Assembly (NCBI RefSeq): GCF_030815125.1
Contig: NZ_JAUSWH010000012.1
Coordinates: 94,074-158,073, forward strand
DNA length: 64,000 bases
Direction: 5' to 3'
DNA from: Allorhizobium paknamense
Lineage (GTDB): Bacteria > Pseudomonadota > Alphaproteobacteria > Rhizobiales > Rhizobiaceae
The notes below the pieces were generated by a model, which made no database searches, was not told the origin of the DNA, and saw nothing but the letters and a program-made list of their open reading frames with translations. The position numbers were made by a program, and so were the translations under genes. Below are positions 44,276 through 52,929 of the stretch, one piece after another. Position 1 is the first letter of the stretch. Every line of letters starts with the position of its first letter.

Positions 44276-44481
44276 CCCCCTCACGGATTGTGAAAGACGC
44301 AAGCCAGCCTTGATACTTTATTTACATCTTGCCGTTGCTAATGTGGGATCATGTGGTATTTTCCCGCAACTGCGAAGATCAGCCATAAAACCGCTTCAGG
44401 CGGATAAGGCTTCGCGACGGTTGGGGTAGCGACATAAAGAGTGCTGCCGGTTTGAAACTGCTTTTGGCGACGGACCATCGA

Positions 44482-45654
44482 ATGACAGTGAATGCAATTT
44501 CCAGCCGGCTTGCGCTGGCAGCGTTTTCGCGTGCATGCCTGACATCCATCCTCACCTGCCTGCTGCTGGCGCTCGGCCTTTCGTCCGCGCGCGCTGAAGG
44601 CTCCGGCTGCGGTGTGACCGCGCGCGCCGGTTTTCAGGACCTCACCTTCCAGTCCGGCGGCATGGAGCGCACGGCGGTGGTGTTCATTCCGCCGAACTAC
44701 ACGGCCAAGACAAAGGTTCCAGTGGTTTTCGACCTGCATGGCTCCAACAGTTTTCCGCGCGATCAGATGGGTCGCAGCCAATGGCCGGATGTGGCCAAGG
44801 AAAACGGCTTCATCGTCGTGGCCCCGCAAGGGGGGCTCTCCGGCAAGCTCGAAGGCACGCATGCCTGGAACGTGCCGGGCGTGACCAATGTCGATGGCCC
44901 GGATGATGCGACCTATCTCAGCGATACGATTGCGCTGGTGAAGGCAAAGTTCTGCGTGGATTCGAGCCGCATCTATGCTTCCGGTTATTCCGGTGGCGGG
45001 CGCATGCTGTCGCAATATATCTGCAACGGCAACGCCGATTTTTCGGCAGCCGGCTTCGTCATGAGCCTGCGCGCCGGTTATCCCCGGCAGGAGGCTGGCA
45101 AGTGGCTTCCCGATCCGCAAAGCTGCCATCCGGCAAAGCCGGTATCGATCATCGCCTTCTGGGGCCTGAAGGACAATACCAATCCTTACGTTGGCGGCGG
45201 CAAGCCCTATTGGCAATATGGCGGTGAAACCGCGCTCAATCGCTGGGCGGAGCTCGATGGTTGCGAGAAGGATACGCGCCTCACCAAGGGCACGGCTGTC
45301 TCTTCCATGGAGTTTTCGCGTTGCAAGGGCGGGGCGCGCATTCTCTCCTACACCATTGCCGACCAGACCCATGACTGGCCGTCCACCAATGTCGGCTTCT
45401 CCCTTGTCTCGGCCAATGCCAAGGAGCCGCAGCAGCAGGTCTTTGCCGCCAAGCGCATGTGGGCCTTCTTCGAACAGCGCGATGGCAATCTTGTCGCCAA
45501 TGCCGTTGCCAGGAGCAATGATTGCGCCACGGCGCCCAAGGCCAAGGATGGCTCGGCGATTGCCGCCACCACGGCAGCCTGTGAAGCCTCTACGGCCAAG
45601 GCAAAGCCGCAGCCTGCCAAGGCGGAAGAGTCGATTTCCGCGCGCGCGCTCTGA
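44482..45654 (+). CDS. Secreted polyhydroxybutyrate-depolymerase-like esterase
   Basis: 390 residues. Alpha/beta hydrolase of the LpqC/PHB depolymerase group: signal peptide (LTSILTCLLLALGLSSARA), oxyanion region VVFDLHGSNSF, nucleophile elbow ASGYSGGGRM, likely acid in WGLKDNTNPY and histidine in ADQTHDWPS. The last 60 residues are a low-complexity Ala/Lys tail. I chose the ATG at 44482; the frame opens with a TTG at 44452. Between the urt and ure operons without obvious metabolic link. Substrate may be a polyester, a feruloyl ester or another ester. Confidence 0.82.
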   Translation: MTVNAISSRLALAAFSRACLTSILTCLLLALGLSSARAEGSGCGVTARAGFQDLTFQSGGMERTAVVFIPPNYTAKTKVPVVFDLHGSNSFPRDQMGRSQWPDVAKENGFIVVAPQGGLSGKLEGTHAWNVPGVTNVDGPDDATYLSDTIALVKAKFCVDSSRIYASGYSGGGRMLSQYICNGNADFSAAGFVMSLRAGYPRQEAGKWLPDPQSCHPAKPVSIIAFWGLKDNTNPYVGGGKPYWQYGGETALNRWAELDGCEKDTRLTKGTAVSSMEFSRCKGGARILSYTIADQTHDWPSTNVGFSLVSANAKEPQQQVFAAKRMWAFFEQRDGNLVANAVARSNDCATAPKAKDGSAIAATTAACEASTAKAKPQPAKAEESISARAL

Positions 45655-45687
45655 TCCTCCTGAATCCTATCTTGAAGACCGGCACCC

Positions 45688-45787
45688 TACAGCGCCGTGC
45701 ACCATATATGGCGCACGGCGCTGTAGGGTTTTACAGCTGCTGCATAATTTTATCCTTAAATCGATTCCGATTTAAGGAATTAGGCAG
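45688..45787. repeat. Repeat B copy 5 (complete)
   Basis: ACAGCGCCGTGCACC-ATATA-TGGCGCACGGCGCTGT, linker AGGGTTTTACAGCTGCTGC, then the ATAATTTTATCCTTAAATCG-ATT-CCGATTTAAGGAATTA hairpin. It lies between the esterase and ureD. Confidence 0.85.
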
Positions 45788-45915
45788 TCGTGCCGGTCTT
45801 TTTTGTTTCGCGTTCCTTTCTGCTTGAAAGAGCTCGATTTTCGTGGAAAATCGTCGCTATGAAATTGCCGGGTCAGAAGGGCGCAAAGCCCCGTTCACGG
45901 TAGACGGGGAACGCA

Positions 45916-46746
45916 GTGCAAAACGCCATCGACATCAAGCCGCAGCGAGCGCGTGGGCGCGGACGGCTGAAGACAAAACCTCTGGATGGCCGAACGCGCC
46001 TTGCGACCTTCTATCAGGAAGGCTGCGCCAAAATCCGCATTCCCGAAAGCTTCGATGGCCGCATGGAGGCGGTTCTGATCAATTCCTCCGGCGGACTGAC
46101 CGGCGGTGACCGCCTGGGCTGGGCTTTCGAAGCGGGGCCGGATACGCATCTGACGCTGACCACCCAGGCCTGCGAGAAAATCTACAAGGCTGCCGCCGAT
46201 ACGGCGGAGGTCACCACCACCATCACGGTGGGCGCGGGGGCGGTGCTGCACTGGCTGCCGCAGGAATCCATTCTTTTCGATCAGGCCTCGCTGACGCGCC
46301 GGCTGGATGTCGATCTCGCCGAAAATGCCGAGTTTTTGGCCGTCGAGGCGATCCTTCTTGGCCGCACGGCGCGCGGTGAAAGCGTCATCAATGGCATGGT
46401 GCGGGATCGCTGGCGCATTCGCCGCGAGGGCAGGCTGATCCATGCCGAAGATCTGGCGCTGCCGGGGCAGGAGGTTGGCCCGGTGGCGGAACTGGCCGCC
46501 GCACCGGCCGTGTTGAAAGGTCATGCGGCCTTTGCCACCCTGATTTATGTTGGTGCCAAGGCAGAAGCCTGGCTCGAGCCGCTGCGGCGGCTTACCGGTC
46601 AAGGCGATGTCGGAATCAGCCAGTGGAACGGCAAGCTGGTGGCCCGGCTTGCCGCAGCCGACGGCTTTGCGCTGCGCAAGCTGCTGGTGCCGATGCTCTC
46701 GGTGCTGCGCGACGGTGGCGCGGTGCCGAAGGTCTGGCATATCTGA
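45916..46746 (+). CDS. ureD: Urease accessory protein UreD
   Basis: 276 residues. Scaffold that binds urease apoprotein with UreF and UreG during nickel insertion. UreD features: [87 protein letters not shown] at 45916 with GGGGAACG upstream; no better start was found. First gene of the urease cluster; repeat A copy 7 separates it from ureA. Confidence 0.95.
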   Translation: MQNAIDIKPQRARGRGRLKTKPLDGRTRLATFYQEGCAKIRIPESFDGRMEAVLINSSGGLTGGDRLGWAFEAGPDTHLTLTTQACEKIYKAAADTAEVTTTITVGAGAVLHWLPQESILFDQASLTRRLDVDLAENAEFLAVEAILLGRTARGESVINGMVRDRWRIRREGRLIHAEDLALPGQEVGPVAELAAAPAVLKGHAAFATLIYVGAKAEAWLEPLRRLTGQGDVGISQWNGKLVARLAAADGFALRKLLVPMLSVLRDGGAVPKVWHI

Positions 46747-46751
46747 GGTAT

Positions 46752-46852
46752 TAGAGCGACGATCTGATTAAATCAGATCGTCGCTCTAACATTTTATTTT
46801 TGAAGCATAATCTTGTCGATCCTCGTTTCACTCCGGTCGGATTATGCTCTAA
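46752..46852. repeat. Repeat A copy 7 (variant tail), between ureD and ureA
   Basis: TAGAGCGACGATCTGATTA-AATC...AGATCGTCGCTCTA hairpin, the linker ACATTTTATTTTTGAAGC, then ATAATCTTG...CGGATTATGCTCTAA. Nearly the same as copy 6. It lies inside the urease operon. Confidence 0.82.
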
Positions 46853-46928
46853 AGAAACGAGATCGAGATGTGACGATGCGGAGCGATGAAAGCCGAGCTT
46901 TCCCTCCGCCGGATGAAATGGAGCGATT

Positions 46929-47231
46929 ATGAATCTCAGCCCAAGAGAGAAGGACAAGCTGCTGATTTCCATGGCAGCCATGGTGGCGCGCCGCCGTCTG
47001 GAGCGCGGCGTGAAGCTGAACTATCCGGAAGCCATTGCGCTGATTACCGATTTCGTTGTGGAAGGCGCGCGCGATGGCCGCGCCGTGGCCGAGCTGATGG
47101 AGGCGGGCGCGCATGTGATCACCCGCGCTCAGGTCATGGAAGGCGTGGCCGAAATGATCCATGACGTGCAGGTGGAGGCAACCTTCCCCGACGGCACCAA
47201 GCTGGTGACCGTGCACGAACCGATCCGGTGA
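46929..47231 (+). CDS. ureA: Urease subunit gamma UreA
   Basis: 100 residues, full-length gamma subunit: [72 protein letters not shown]. Part of the UreABC trimer-of-trimers that hydrolyses urea. ATG at 46929 with GGAGCGATT upstream. Next on the strand is an AT-rich unknown gene rather than ureB. Confidence 0.97.
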   Translation: MNLSPREKDKLLISMAAMVARRRLERGVKLNYPEAIALITDFVVEGARDGRAVAELMEAGAHVITRAQVMEGVAEMIHDVQVEATFPDGTKLVTVHEPIR

Positions 47232-47242
47232 GGTAGCCGCCG

Positions 47243-47737
47243 ATGATCGAAGGTGATACGCCGCAATCCAAAGGGTTGTCCGCTCGAGCTGACGTTAAGA
47301 CACGTTACCTTTATCTTCAGGAAGAAATGAAAACCGCCAGAATGCGTATTGATGAAGAAATACGCACGATGAACCAGTTTGAAATATTAAGTATAATTGC
47401 TATAGGTCTTATTTACTGGTTTTTAGTTGGAGGCCAGGTCAAAAATACGTTTGTTGTTGGGGTTGTTAGCTTTTTCCCGGTTTTAATTTCTATATATGGG
47501 ATATTTAGATATAGGGCTCATGCTGAAATTATTCAGATAAATGAGAAATACATTAAATTTCATATTGAGAGAACAATATTTGGGAAAAGTAGCCTTAAAG
47601 GTATAGTCAAGTATTATGATAGAAAAAAGACGGGAAATTTGAAAATTGCTAGATACGTATTTTGGATTTTAATTAGCATAATTGCGATATGCATTTTTAC
47701 GATTTCGGTGGTTTCTCCAGAGAAGATAATGTCTTGA
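47243..47737 (+). CDS. AT-rich membrane protein gene inserted between ureA and ureB
   Basis: 164 residues, unknown family. An N-terminal helical, charged region (LQEEMKTARMRIDEEIRTMN) is followed by membrane segments at about 47-65 (FEILSIIAIGLIYWFLVG), 72-90 (TFVVGVVSFFPVLISIYGI) and 139-157 (YVFWILISIIAICIFTISVV), with a basic cytoplasmic loop between. Base composition is strikingly AT-rich from about 47270 to 47745, unlike its neighbours, and codons ending in A or T dominate. The gene lies 11 bases past ureA in the same direction, so it is cotranscribed. Acquisition from outside is likely. ATG at 47243 follows GAGGTAGCC. Confidence 0.75.
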   Translation: MIEGDTPQSKGLSARADVKTRYLYLQEEMKTARMRIDEEIRTMNQFEILSIIAIGLIYWFLVGGQVKNTFVVGVVSFFPVLISIYGIFRYRAHAEIIQINEKYIKFHIERTIFGKSSLKGIVKYYDRKKTGNLKIARYVFWILISIIAICIFTISVVSPEKIMS

Positions 47738-47764
47738 TCTGTTGTAGCGAGAGGTAAGTGAAAC

Positions 47765-48070
47765 ATGATCCCCGGTGAACTCATTGCCGCTGAAGGCGAG
47801 ATCGAACTGAATGCCGGTCTGGACACCGTGACCATCAAGGTGGCCAATACCGGCGACCGCCCGGTGCAGGTGGGCAGCCACTATCATTTCTTCGAGACCA
47901 ATGCCGGTCTGGAATTCGAGCGGGAAAAGGCGCGCGGCATGCGGCTTGATATTCCCGCTGGCACTGCGGTGCGGTTCGAGCCGGGCCAGGCGCGGGAGGT
48001 GACGCTCATTCCGCTCTCCGGCAAGCGGGAGGTTTACGGCTTCCGCCAGCAGGTGATGGGAAAGCTATGA
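47765..48070 (+). CDS. ureB: Urease subunit beta UreB
   Basis: 101 residues: [77 protein letters not shown]. Complete beta subunit that joins UreA and UreC. ATG at 47765 with AGAGGTAAGTG upstream. The stop overlaps the next gene by four bases. Confidence 0.97.
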   Translation: MIPGELIAAEGEIELNAGLDTVTIKVANTGDRPVQVGSHYHFFETNAGLEFEREKARGMRLDIPAGTAVRFEPGQAREVTLIPLSGKREVYGFRQQVMGKL

Positions 48071-48489
48071 AAGGCGCCTTTCTTGCTGCCGGGCTTCTTC
48101 TCTTAAGCCTTGCCGGAGCGGCGCAGGCGCAGCAGCCGAAATTCAACTGCACCGATCCGCAGACCCAGCAGGACATGAACTTCTGCGCCGGTGAGGATTA
48201 CGGTCGGGCGGACAAGGATTTGAACCGCGTCTACAAGCGCGCCATCGCCTGGGCGCAGGAGCAGGATGCCTATTGGAAAGACACCGACGAGGAAAAGGTG
48301 GGCGCGGTCGAAGCCTTGAAAAAGGCGCAGCGCGCCTGGATCGATTATCGCGACGGCCATTGCGATGCTTACGGTTTTCAGGCCCGGGGCGGCTCGATGG
48401 AGCCGCAACTGGTGGCAAGCTGCATGACCGATCTGACCAAGGCGCGGACGCGCGAGTTGCAGGCGCTCTACAAGGAAACGGGACGGTAA
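48067..48489 (+). CDS. LprI/DUF1311-type periplasmic protein
   Basis: 140 residues. Signal peptide [21 protein letters not shown], then a helical cysteine-containing domain ([60 protein letters not shown]) typical of DUF1311; a mycobacterial member, LprI, inhibits lysozyme. Four cysteines should make two disulfides. It overlaps ureB by four bases, so it is translated with urease. I recall such a gene inside rhizobial urease operons; its part in urease function is not known. Confidence 0.88.
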   Translation: MKGAFLAAGLLLLSLAGAAQAQQPKFNCTDPQTQQDMNFCAGEDYGRADKDLNRVYKRAIAWAQEQDAYWKDTDEEKVGAVEALKKAQRAWIDYRDGHCDAYGFQARGGSMEPQLVASCMTDLTKARTRELQALYKETGR

Positions 48490-48490
48490 G

Positions 48491-49141
48491 GTGGGACATT
48501 CACGACGGATCATGATTGTCGGCAATGGCGATGTCGCGGCGGATGCAGCACCCGTCATCGACGCCTGCGATATGGTCATCCGCTTCAATGGTTGCCGCAA
48601 TTTCGGACCCGCGGGCCGCCGCACCGACGTGATTGCGCTCTGCAATACTGGTCGCCCCGCCAAGGCCATGCTGGGCGATGCCGAATGGCGCGAGAGCGAG
48701 GCGGTGAAGGCGGCGCATGCCCTGTGGATGGTGCGCGATCCCGCCAAGTTTGAAAGCCTGCGGGAGGGCATTCTTGCCAATCACCCGGAACTCGACGATT
48801 TCTGCGATGACTATACCGATGGCTTCGCGGCCTTTTGCGCGGCTGAGGGCAAGCAGCATGTGGTGATCGATGGTGGCGTGCATGAAAAGGCCGATGCGGA
48901 CTTGCGCGCCCACGATCCCGACCTGCGCGTCGTGCCGAGCAGCGGCATGATCGTTATCACCCATCTTCTGACCGAGCCTGCCTATCGGCAGGATGACATC
49001 GTGCTCACCGGCTTTTCCCATGAAGGCTGGGATGGCCACCCCTTTGCCGCCGAGAAGCGGCTGATCGATGCCTATATTGCCGAAGGCCGCCTGTCGCGCC
49101 TCGGGCCGCCCCATTCCTCCACCTCCCACGGAGATATCTGA
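48491..49141 (+). CDS. Urease-operon protein resembling GT29 (sialyltransferase-like) glycosyltransferases
   Basis: 216 residues. The start RRIMIVGNGDVAADAAPVID with CDMVIRFNGCRNFGPAG-GRRTDV has the form of the GT29 L-sialylmotif (GNG...IDxxDxVIRxN), and VVPSSGMIVITHLLTEP with IVLTGFSHEGWDG resembles the S motif (SxGxxAI...GF). No signal peptide or membrane segment is seen, so it would act in the cytoplasm. GTG at 48491, two bases after the previous stop and three ahead of ureC; an ATG at 48512 is an alternative. Homologues in rhizobia are usually just called urease-operon accessory proteins. The glycosyltransferase reading is mine and tentative. Confidence 0.75.
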   Translation: MGHSRRIMIVGNGDVAADAAPVIDACDMVIRFNGCRNFGPAGRRTDVIALCNTGRPAKAMLGDAEWRESEAVKAAHALWMVRDPAKFESLREGILANHPELDDFCDDYTDGFAAFCAAEGKQHVVIDGGVHEKADADLRAHDPDLRVVPSSGMIVITHLLTEPAYRQDDIVLTGFSHEGWDGHPFAAEKRLIDAYIAEGRLSRLGPPHSSTSHGDI

Positions 49142-49144
49142 ACC

Positions 49145-50857
49145 ATGCCTTATAAAATGTCCCGCGCTGCCTATGCCAGCATGTTCGGCCCCACCACCGG
49201 CGACAAGCTCCGGCTTGCCGATACGGAACTCTTCATCGAGGTGGAGAAGGATTACACCTCCTATGGTGACGAGGTGAAATTCGGTGGCGGCAAGGTAATC
49301 CGCGACGGCATGGGCCAGAGTCAGGTGACGCGCGCTGACGGCGCGGTGGATACCGTCATCACCAATGCGTTGATCCTCGACCACTGGGGCATCGTCAAGG
49401 CCGATATCGGCCTGAAGGATGGCCGCATCGTCGCCATCGGCAAGGCGGGCAATCCCGATACGCAGCCGGGCGTGGATATCATCGTCGGCCCGGGTACGGA
49501 GGCCATTGCCGGGGAAGGCAAGATCGTCACCGCCGGCGGCATGGATGCCCATATCCACTTCATCTGCCCGCAGCAGATCGAAGAGGCGCTGATGAGCGGG
49601 CTGACCTGCATGCTGGGCGGCGGCACCGGCCCGGCGCATGGCACGCTGGCCACCACCTGCACGCCCGGCCCCTGGCACATTGCCCGGATGATCGAGGCGG
49701 CGGACGCCTTTCCGATGAACCTCGCCTTTGCGGGCAAGGGCAATGCCTCGCTGCCCGGCGCGCTGGAGGAAATGGTGCTGGGCGGAGCCACTTCGCTGAA
49801 GCTGCATGAGGACTGGGGCACCACGCCCGGCGCCATCGATTGCTGCCTGTCGGTGGCCGATCAGTATGACGTGCAGGTGATGATCCACACCGATACGCTG
49901 AATGAAAGCGGCTTCGTGGAAGACACGATCAAGGCCATCAATGGCCGTACCATCCACGCCTTCCACACCGAGGGGGCGGGCGGCGGTCACGCGCCGGACA
50001 TCATCAAGATTTGCGGCCAGCCGAATGTCATTCCGTCTTCCACCAATCCGACGCGGCCCTATACGGTCAATACGCTGGCGGAGCATCTGGACATGCTGAT
50101 GGTCTGCCATCACCTGTCGCCGTCCATCCCCGAAGACATTGCCTTCGCCGAAAGCCGTATCCGCAAGGAAACCATCGCGGCGGAAGATATTCTGCACGAT
50201 ATCGGCGCGTTTTCGATCATTTCCTCCGACAGCCAGGCCATGGGCCGCGTCGGTGAAGTGGCGATCCGCACCTGGCAGACGGCAGACAAGATGAAGCGCC
50301 AGCGTGGCCGTCTGCCCCAGGAAACCGGCGAAAACGACAATGTCCGGGTAAAGCGCTACATCGCCAAATACACGATCAATCCGGCCATTGCCCACGGCCT
50401 CTCCCATGAAATCGGTTCGGTGGAGGTTGGCAAGCGCGCCGATCTCGTCATCTGGAATCCGGCCTTCTTCGGCGTCAAGCCGGATATGGTGCTGCTGGGC
50501 GGTGTGATTGCCGCAGCCCCCATGGGCGATCCCAATGCCTCGATCCCCACGCCGCAGCCGGTGCATTACCGTCCGATGTTCGGCGCCTATGGCAAGGCGC
50601 GCACCAATTCCTCCGTCACTTTCGTGTCGCAGGCGGCCATCGATGGCGGGCTTGCCAACCGGCTCGGCGTGTCCAAGCAATTGCTGGCGGTGAAGAACAC
50701 CCGTGGCGGCATTTCCAAGCGCTCGATGATCCATAACGATCTGATGCCGCATATCGAAGTGGATCCGGAAACCTATGAAGTGCGCGCCGATGGCGAATTG
50801 CTGACCTGCGAACCGGCGACGGTCCTGCCAATGGCGCAGCGCTATTTTCTGTTCTAA
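49145..50857 (+). CDS. ureC: Urease subunit alpha UreC
   Basis: 570 residues, the nickel-bearing catalytic subunit. Ligands and active-site residues: H136 and H138 (DAHIHFICP), the carbamylated lysine K219 ([11 protein letters not shown]), the [12 protein letters not shown] segment, the flap [20 protein letters not shown] with catalytic His, and the aspartate in [14 protein letters not shown]. All appear intact. ATG at 49145 preceded by GGAGATATC. It should be active when matured by UreDEFG. The rest of the accessory genes are 4.8 kb away. Confidence 0.98.
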   Translation: MPYKMSRAAYASMFGPTTGDKLRLADTELFIEVEKDYTSYGDEVKFGGGKVIRDGMGQSQVTRADGAVDTVITNALILDHWGIVKADIGLKDGRIVAIGKAGNPDTQPGVDIIVGPGTEAIAGEGKIVTAGGMDAHIHFICPQQIEEALMSGLTCMLGGGTGPAHGTLATTCTPGPWHIARMIEAADAFPMNLAFAGKGNASLPGALEEMVLGGATSLKLHEDWGTTPGAIDCCLSVADQYDVQVMIHTDTLNESGFVEDTIKAINGRTIHAFHTEGAGGGHAPDIIKICGQPNVIPSSTNPTRPYTVNTLAEHLDMLMVCHHLSPSIPEDIAFAESRIRKETIAAEDILHDIGAFSIISSDSQAMGRVGEVAIRTWQTADKMKRQRGRLPQETGENDNVRVKRYIAKYTINPAIAHGLSHEIGSVEVGKRADLVIWNPAFFGVKPDMVLLGGVIAAAPMGDPNASIPTPQPVHYRPMFGAYGKARTNSSVTFVSQAAIDGGLANRLGVSKQLLAVKNTRGGISKRSMIHNDLMPHIEVDPETYEVRADGELLTCEPATVLPMAQRYFLF

Positions 50858-50866
50858 AACAAGCTA

Positions 50867-50899
50867 TTCCGGCAAAATCGCTCTGCGGTTTTGCCGGAA
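50867..50899 (+). terminator. Hairpin after ureC
   Basis: TTCCGGCAAAATCG (50867-50880) pairs with CGGTTTTGCCGGAA (50886-50899) with one mismatch. The T tail is poor, so it may be a stabilising hairpin of the repeat A type rather than a strict terminator. Confidence 0.45.
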
Positions 50900-51028
50900 C
50901 CCTGTTCTTTCGGGCGCTTCTGGAGCATTTCCGCTCGCAACGCAGTGCGCACTTACCTGGACATGCTCTCCAGTGGAAGCCTGCGATCTACTATCGCCCT
51001 CTCCGATATATCCTATCGAAAATTCCAG

Positions 51029-51055
51029 TTATACATTCCATCACTCTTGTATAAT
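51029..51055 (+). promoter_or_regulatory. Candidate promoter and inverted repeat upstream of the porin
   Basis: TTATACA-N12-TGTATAA inverted repeat (51029-51054) that includes a perfect TATAAT (51050-51055). A matching -35 is not obvious. About 210 bases before the porin start. Confidence 0.3.
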
Positions 51056-51263
51056 CCTTAGAAATTGAGGGTGAATCGGAAAAATCCTTGTATTTTCGGC
51101 GTTTTTGCGTGGTGAATCCAGCTTTGTGCAAGCAAATGGATGCACCGTTTCTTCGGTTATGCGTAAAAACCTAGTCTTGGTGGTTTTGTCCGTCCTTGGG
51201 ACGGTGCCGCCAAGTCCATCGCCGCAGACGGGGATTTTTCTGCTTTTCGGAGAGGATTGAATT

Positions 51264-52652
51264 TTGACTTCCTATGGAATTATGGAGTGGAGAGTGGGGG
51301 CGCTCTCGGCACTCGGCCTTTTTTCGTGTCTTTCGACAGCTTTTGCGGGCGATAGCCCCGCCATCAAGCCGCAGGATGCCGGGAGCGGATCGGGATTTAT
51401 CGACTTTCTCAATGGCGATACCGGTCCAGGCCCGCTTGCGCCCTATAGCAAGAAGCTGAAGGATATCGGCATCAGCTTCGATCTCAACGCCTTCGATCTC
51501 TATCTGACCAATCCGAGCATGGGCCAGAAGACCGGCCAGTACGAGAACGTGACGATCTTCGATGCGGGTGTCGATCTTGATCTCGACAAACTGGTCGAAT
51601 TGCCGGGATCGATCGTTCGATTCCATTATCTGTACATACCCTGGACCTATAATAGCGGCACATTCGGCACCTATGCTGGCGATTCCTTCATCGGTCATGC
51701 CGGTCCCTATATTCCGGATGAATGGCATCTGCGGCAGTTCATCTGGGAGCAAAAGCTGTTCGATGATCGCCTGGAAGGCTCTTTCGGTATCGATCAGGCG
51801 GCCAACTATTTCGCCAAGGCGCTGTGTAACCAGCCTTTCCTGTGCCAATTGGGCAGCACGCAGGATGGGATGGGCATGAACCCGCCGCCCTATGCCAACT
51901 GGAGCGCGCGCGCTGCTTACCACTTTACGCCGGAATGGACGGCGCAGGTGGGCTTCTGGCGCAGCAACACCGCCTTTCCCTTCACCAATGGCTGGGAGGG
52001 CTGGAACGGCAAGGTCACGCTGCCGAACGGTGTGACCCTGGAAGAGCCGAACAACAATCTCTACCTCGCCAATCTCGTCTATCAGACCTCGCCGAAGACT
52101 GATCTCTATCCGAAATATTACGAGGCGATGTTCTATTATAATGACGGTCGGCAGGACTCCGCAAAGACGGTGGATGCCCATGATGGCACCAGCGGCATCT
52201 ATCTCGGTGGCCGCCAGACTATCTGGCGGGCCAGCGATGACCCGGCGGCGACATCATTGTCCGTCTATGCCAGCCTCTATACCAGCTTCGATGAGGACAA
52301 CAGCTACGGTCTGCAGAATGAAGGCAATGCAGGCCTGACCCTGAACGGGCCGTTTTCCAGCCGTCCTTATGACAGCTACTCGGTCAAGTTCCTCTGGAAC
52401 CGCGTCACCTCCAATGCCCAGAGCTACCTGAAGGCCAGCAATCTCGGCAGTTACACCGTGGGCCGCGATGAGATGGGTGTGGGCATCGACGCGAATTTCG
52501 TGCTGGCGGGCGATGTCATCTTCCAGCCCTGGGTCACCTATGTCTGGAACGTCAACACCTTGCAGAACCCGTCTTACTCCGGCAATCCGAAAAGCGGTAT
52601 TGCGGCAGGGTTCTCCATGGTCTTCCTGCTCGGCAAGACGATGGGGCTTTAG
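51264..52652 (+). CDS. OprB-type carbohydrate-selective porin
   Basis: 462 residues. Outer-membrane beta-barrel of the OprB family: signal peptide (VGALSALGLFSCLSTAFA), LKDIGISFDLNAFDLYLTNP, FDAGVDLDLDKLVELPGSIV, FIWEQKLFDDRLEGSFGIDQ, LYPKYYEAMFYYNDGR and a C-terminal strand ending AGFSMVFLLGKTMGL. I kept the TTG start at 51264 because GGAGAGGA lies seven bases before it; an ATG at 51282 is an alternative. The stop TAG is at the edge of repeat A copy 8. It stands between the two parts of the urease cluster. Confidence 0.85.
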   Translation: MTSYGIMEWRVGALSALGLFSCLSTAFAGDSPAIKPQDAGSGSGFIDFLNGDTGPGPLAPYSKKLKDIGISFDLNAFDLYLTNPSMGQKTGQYENVTIFDAGVDLDLDKLVELPGSIVRFHYLYIPWTYNSGTFGTYAGDSFIGHAGPYIPDEWHLRQFIWEQKLFDDRLEGSFGIDQAANYFAKALCNQPFLCQLGSTQDGMGMNPPPYANWSARAAYHFTPEWTAQVGFWRSNTAFPFTNGWEGWNGKVTLPNGVTLEEPNNNLYLANLVYQTSPKTDLYPKYYEAMFYYNDGRQDSAKTVDAHDGTSGIYLGGRQTIWRASDDPAATSLSVYASLYTSFDEDNSYGLQNEGNAGLTLNGPFSSRPYDSYSVKFLWNRVTSNAQSYLKASNLGSYTVGRDEMGVGIDANFVLAGDVIFQPWVTYVWNVNTLQNPSYSGNPKSGIAAGFSMVFLLGKTMGL

Positions 52653-52757
52653 AGCATGTCGCGCAAAAGTGTGCAGCGGTTTTGCGAGAACGACATGCGT
52701 TAAAACAAGAACTAAAGCACGTTGCATGGGGCTGATAAGCCGCAACGGGCTTTAGAG
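52650..52757. repeat. Repeat A copy 8 (diverged)
   Basis: TAGAGCATGTCGCGCAAAAG-TGTGCAGCGGTTTTGCGAGA-ACGACATGCGT, then linker TAAAACAAGAACT and AAAGCACGTTGC...GCAACGGGCTTTAGAGCGC. It is the same layout with different bases. TAG at its edge ends the porin gene. Confidence 0.65.
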
Positions 52758-52811
52758 CGCTTCATTCTTTCACGGACCACAGTATACGACGCAGAAGCTT
52801 GCAAAGCTTCG

Positions 52812-52860
52812 CAACCCCTCATCCCCCTGCCGGGGACTTCCCCCGATGGGGAGAAGAGAC
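52812..52860. repeat. Rhizobial CCCTCATCC-type repeat fragment
   Basis: ACCCCTCATCCCCCTGCCGG-GGACTTCCCCCGATGGGGAGAAGAG is a palindromic string; I recall similar ones dispersed in many rhizobial genomes (from memory, not searched). A single copy is seen in this window. Confidence 0.4.
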
Positions 52861-52868
52861 CAAAACGC

Positions 52869-52907
52869 TACAGCGCCGAGCGTTTGATAAAACGCTCGGC
52901 GCTGTAA
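52869..52907. repeat. Repeat B copy 6 (core only)
   Basis: TACAGCGCCGAGCGTTT-GATA-AAACGCTCGGCGCTGTA, a perfect 17-pair hairpin. Relative to other copies GTGCG has become GAGCG on one arm and CGCAC has become CGCTC on the other, a compensated change. It lies at the 3' end of the glycosyltransferase gene. Confidence 0.85.
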
Positions 52908-52929
52908 GCACTTCTCTCAGGAAAATGCT

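Larger units (their letters stand above)
50858..51263. other. Gap between ureC and the porin gene
   Basis: 406 bases without a gene. Contents: a hairpin (50867-50899) that may end the ureC message, a decayed repeat A-like stretch to about 50970 (GAGCATTTCCGCTCGC...ACATGCTC), and an AT-rich promoter-like region with TATAAT at 51050-51055. Confidence 0.5.
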
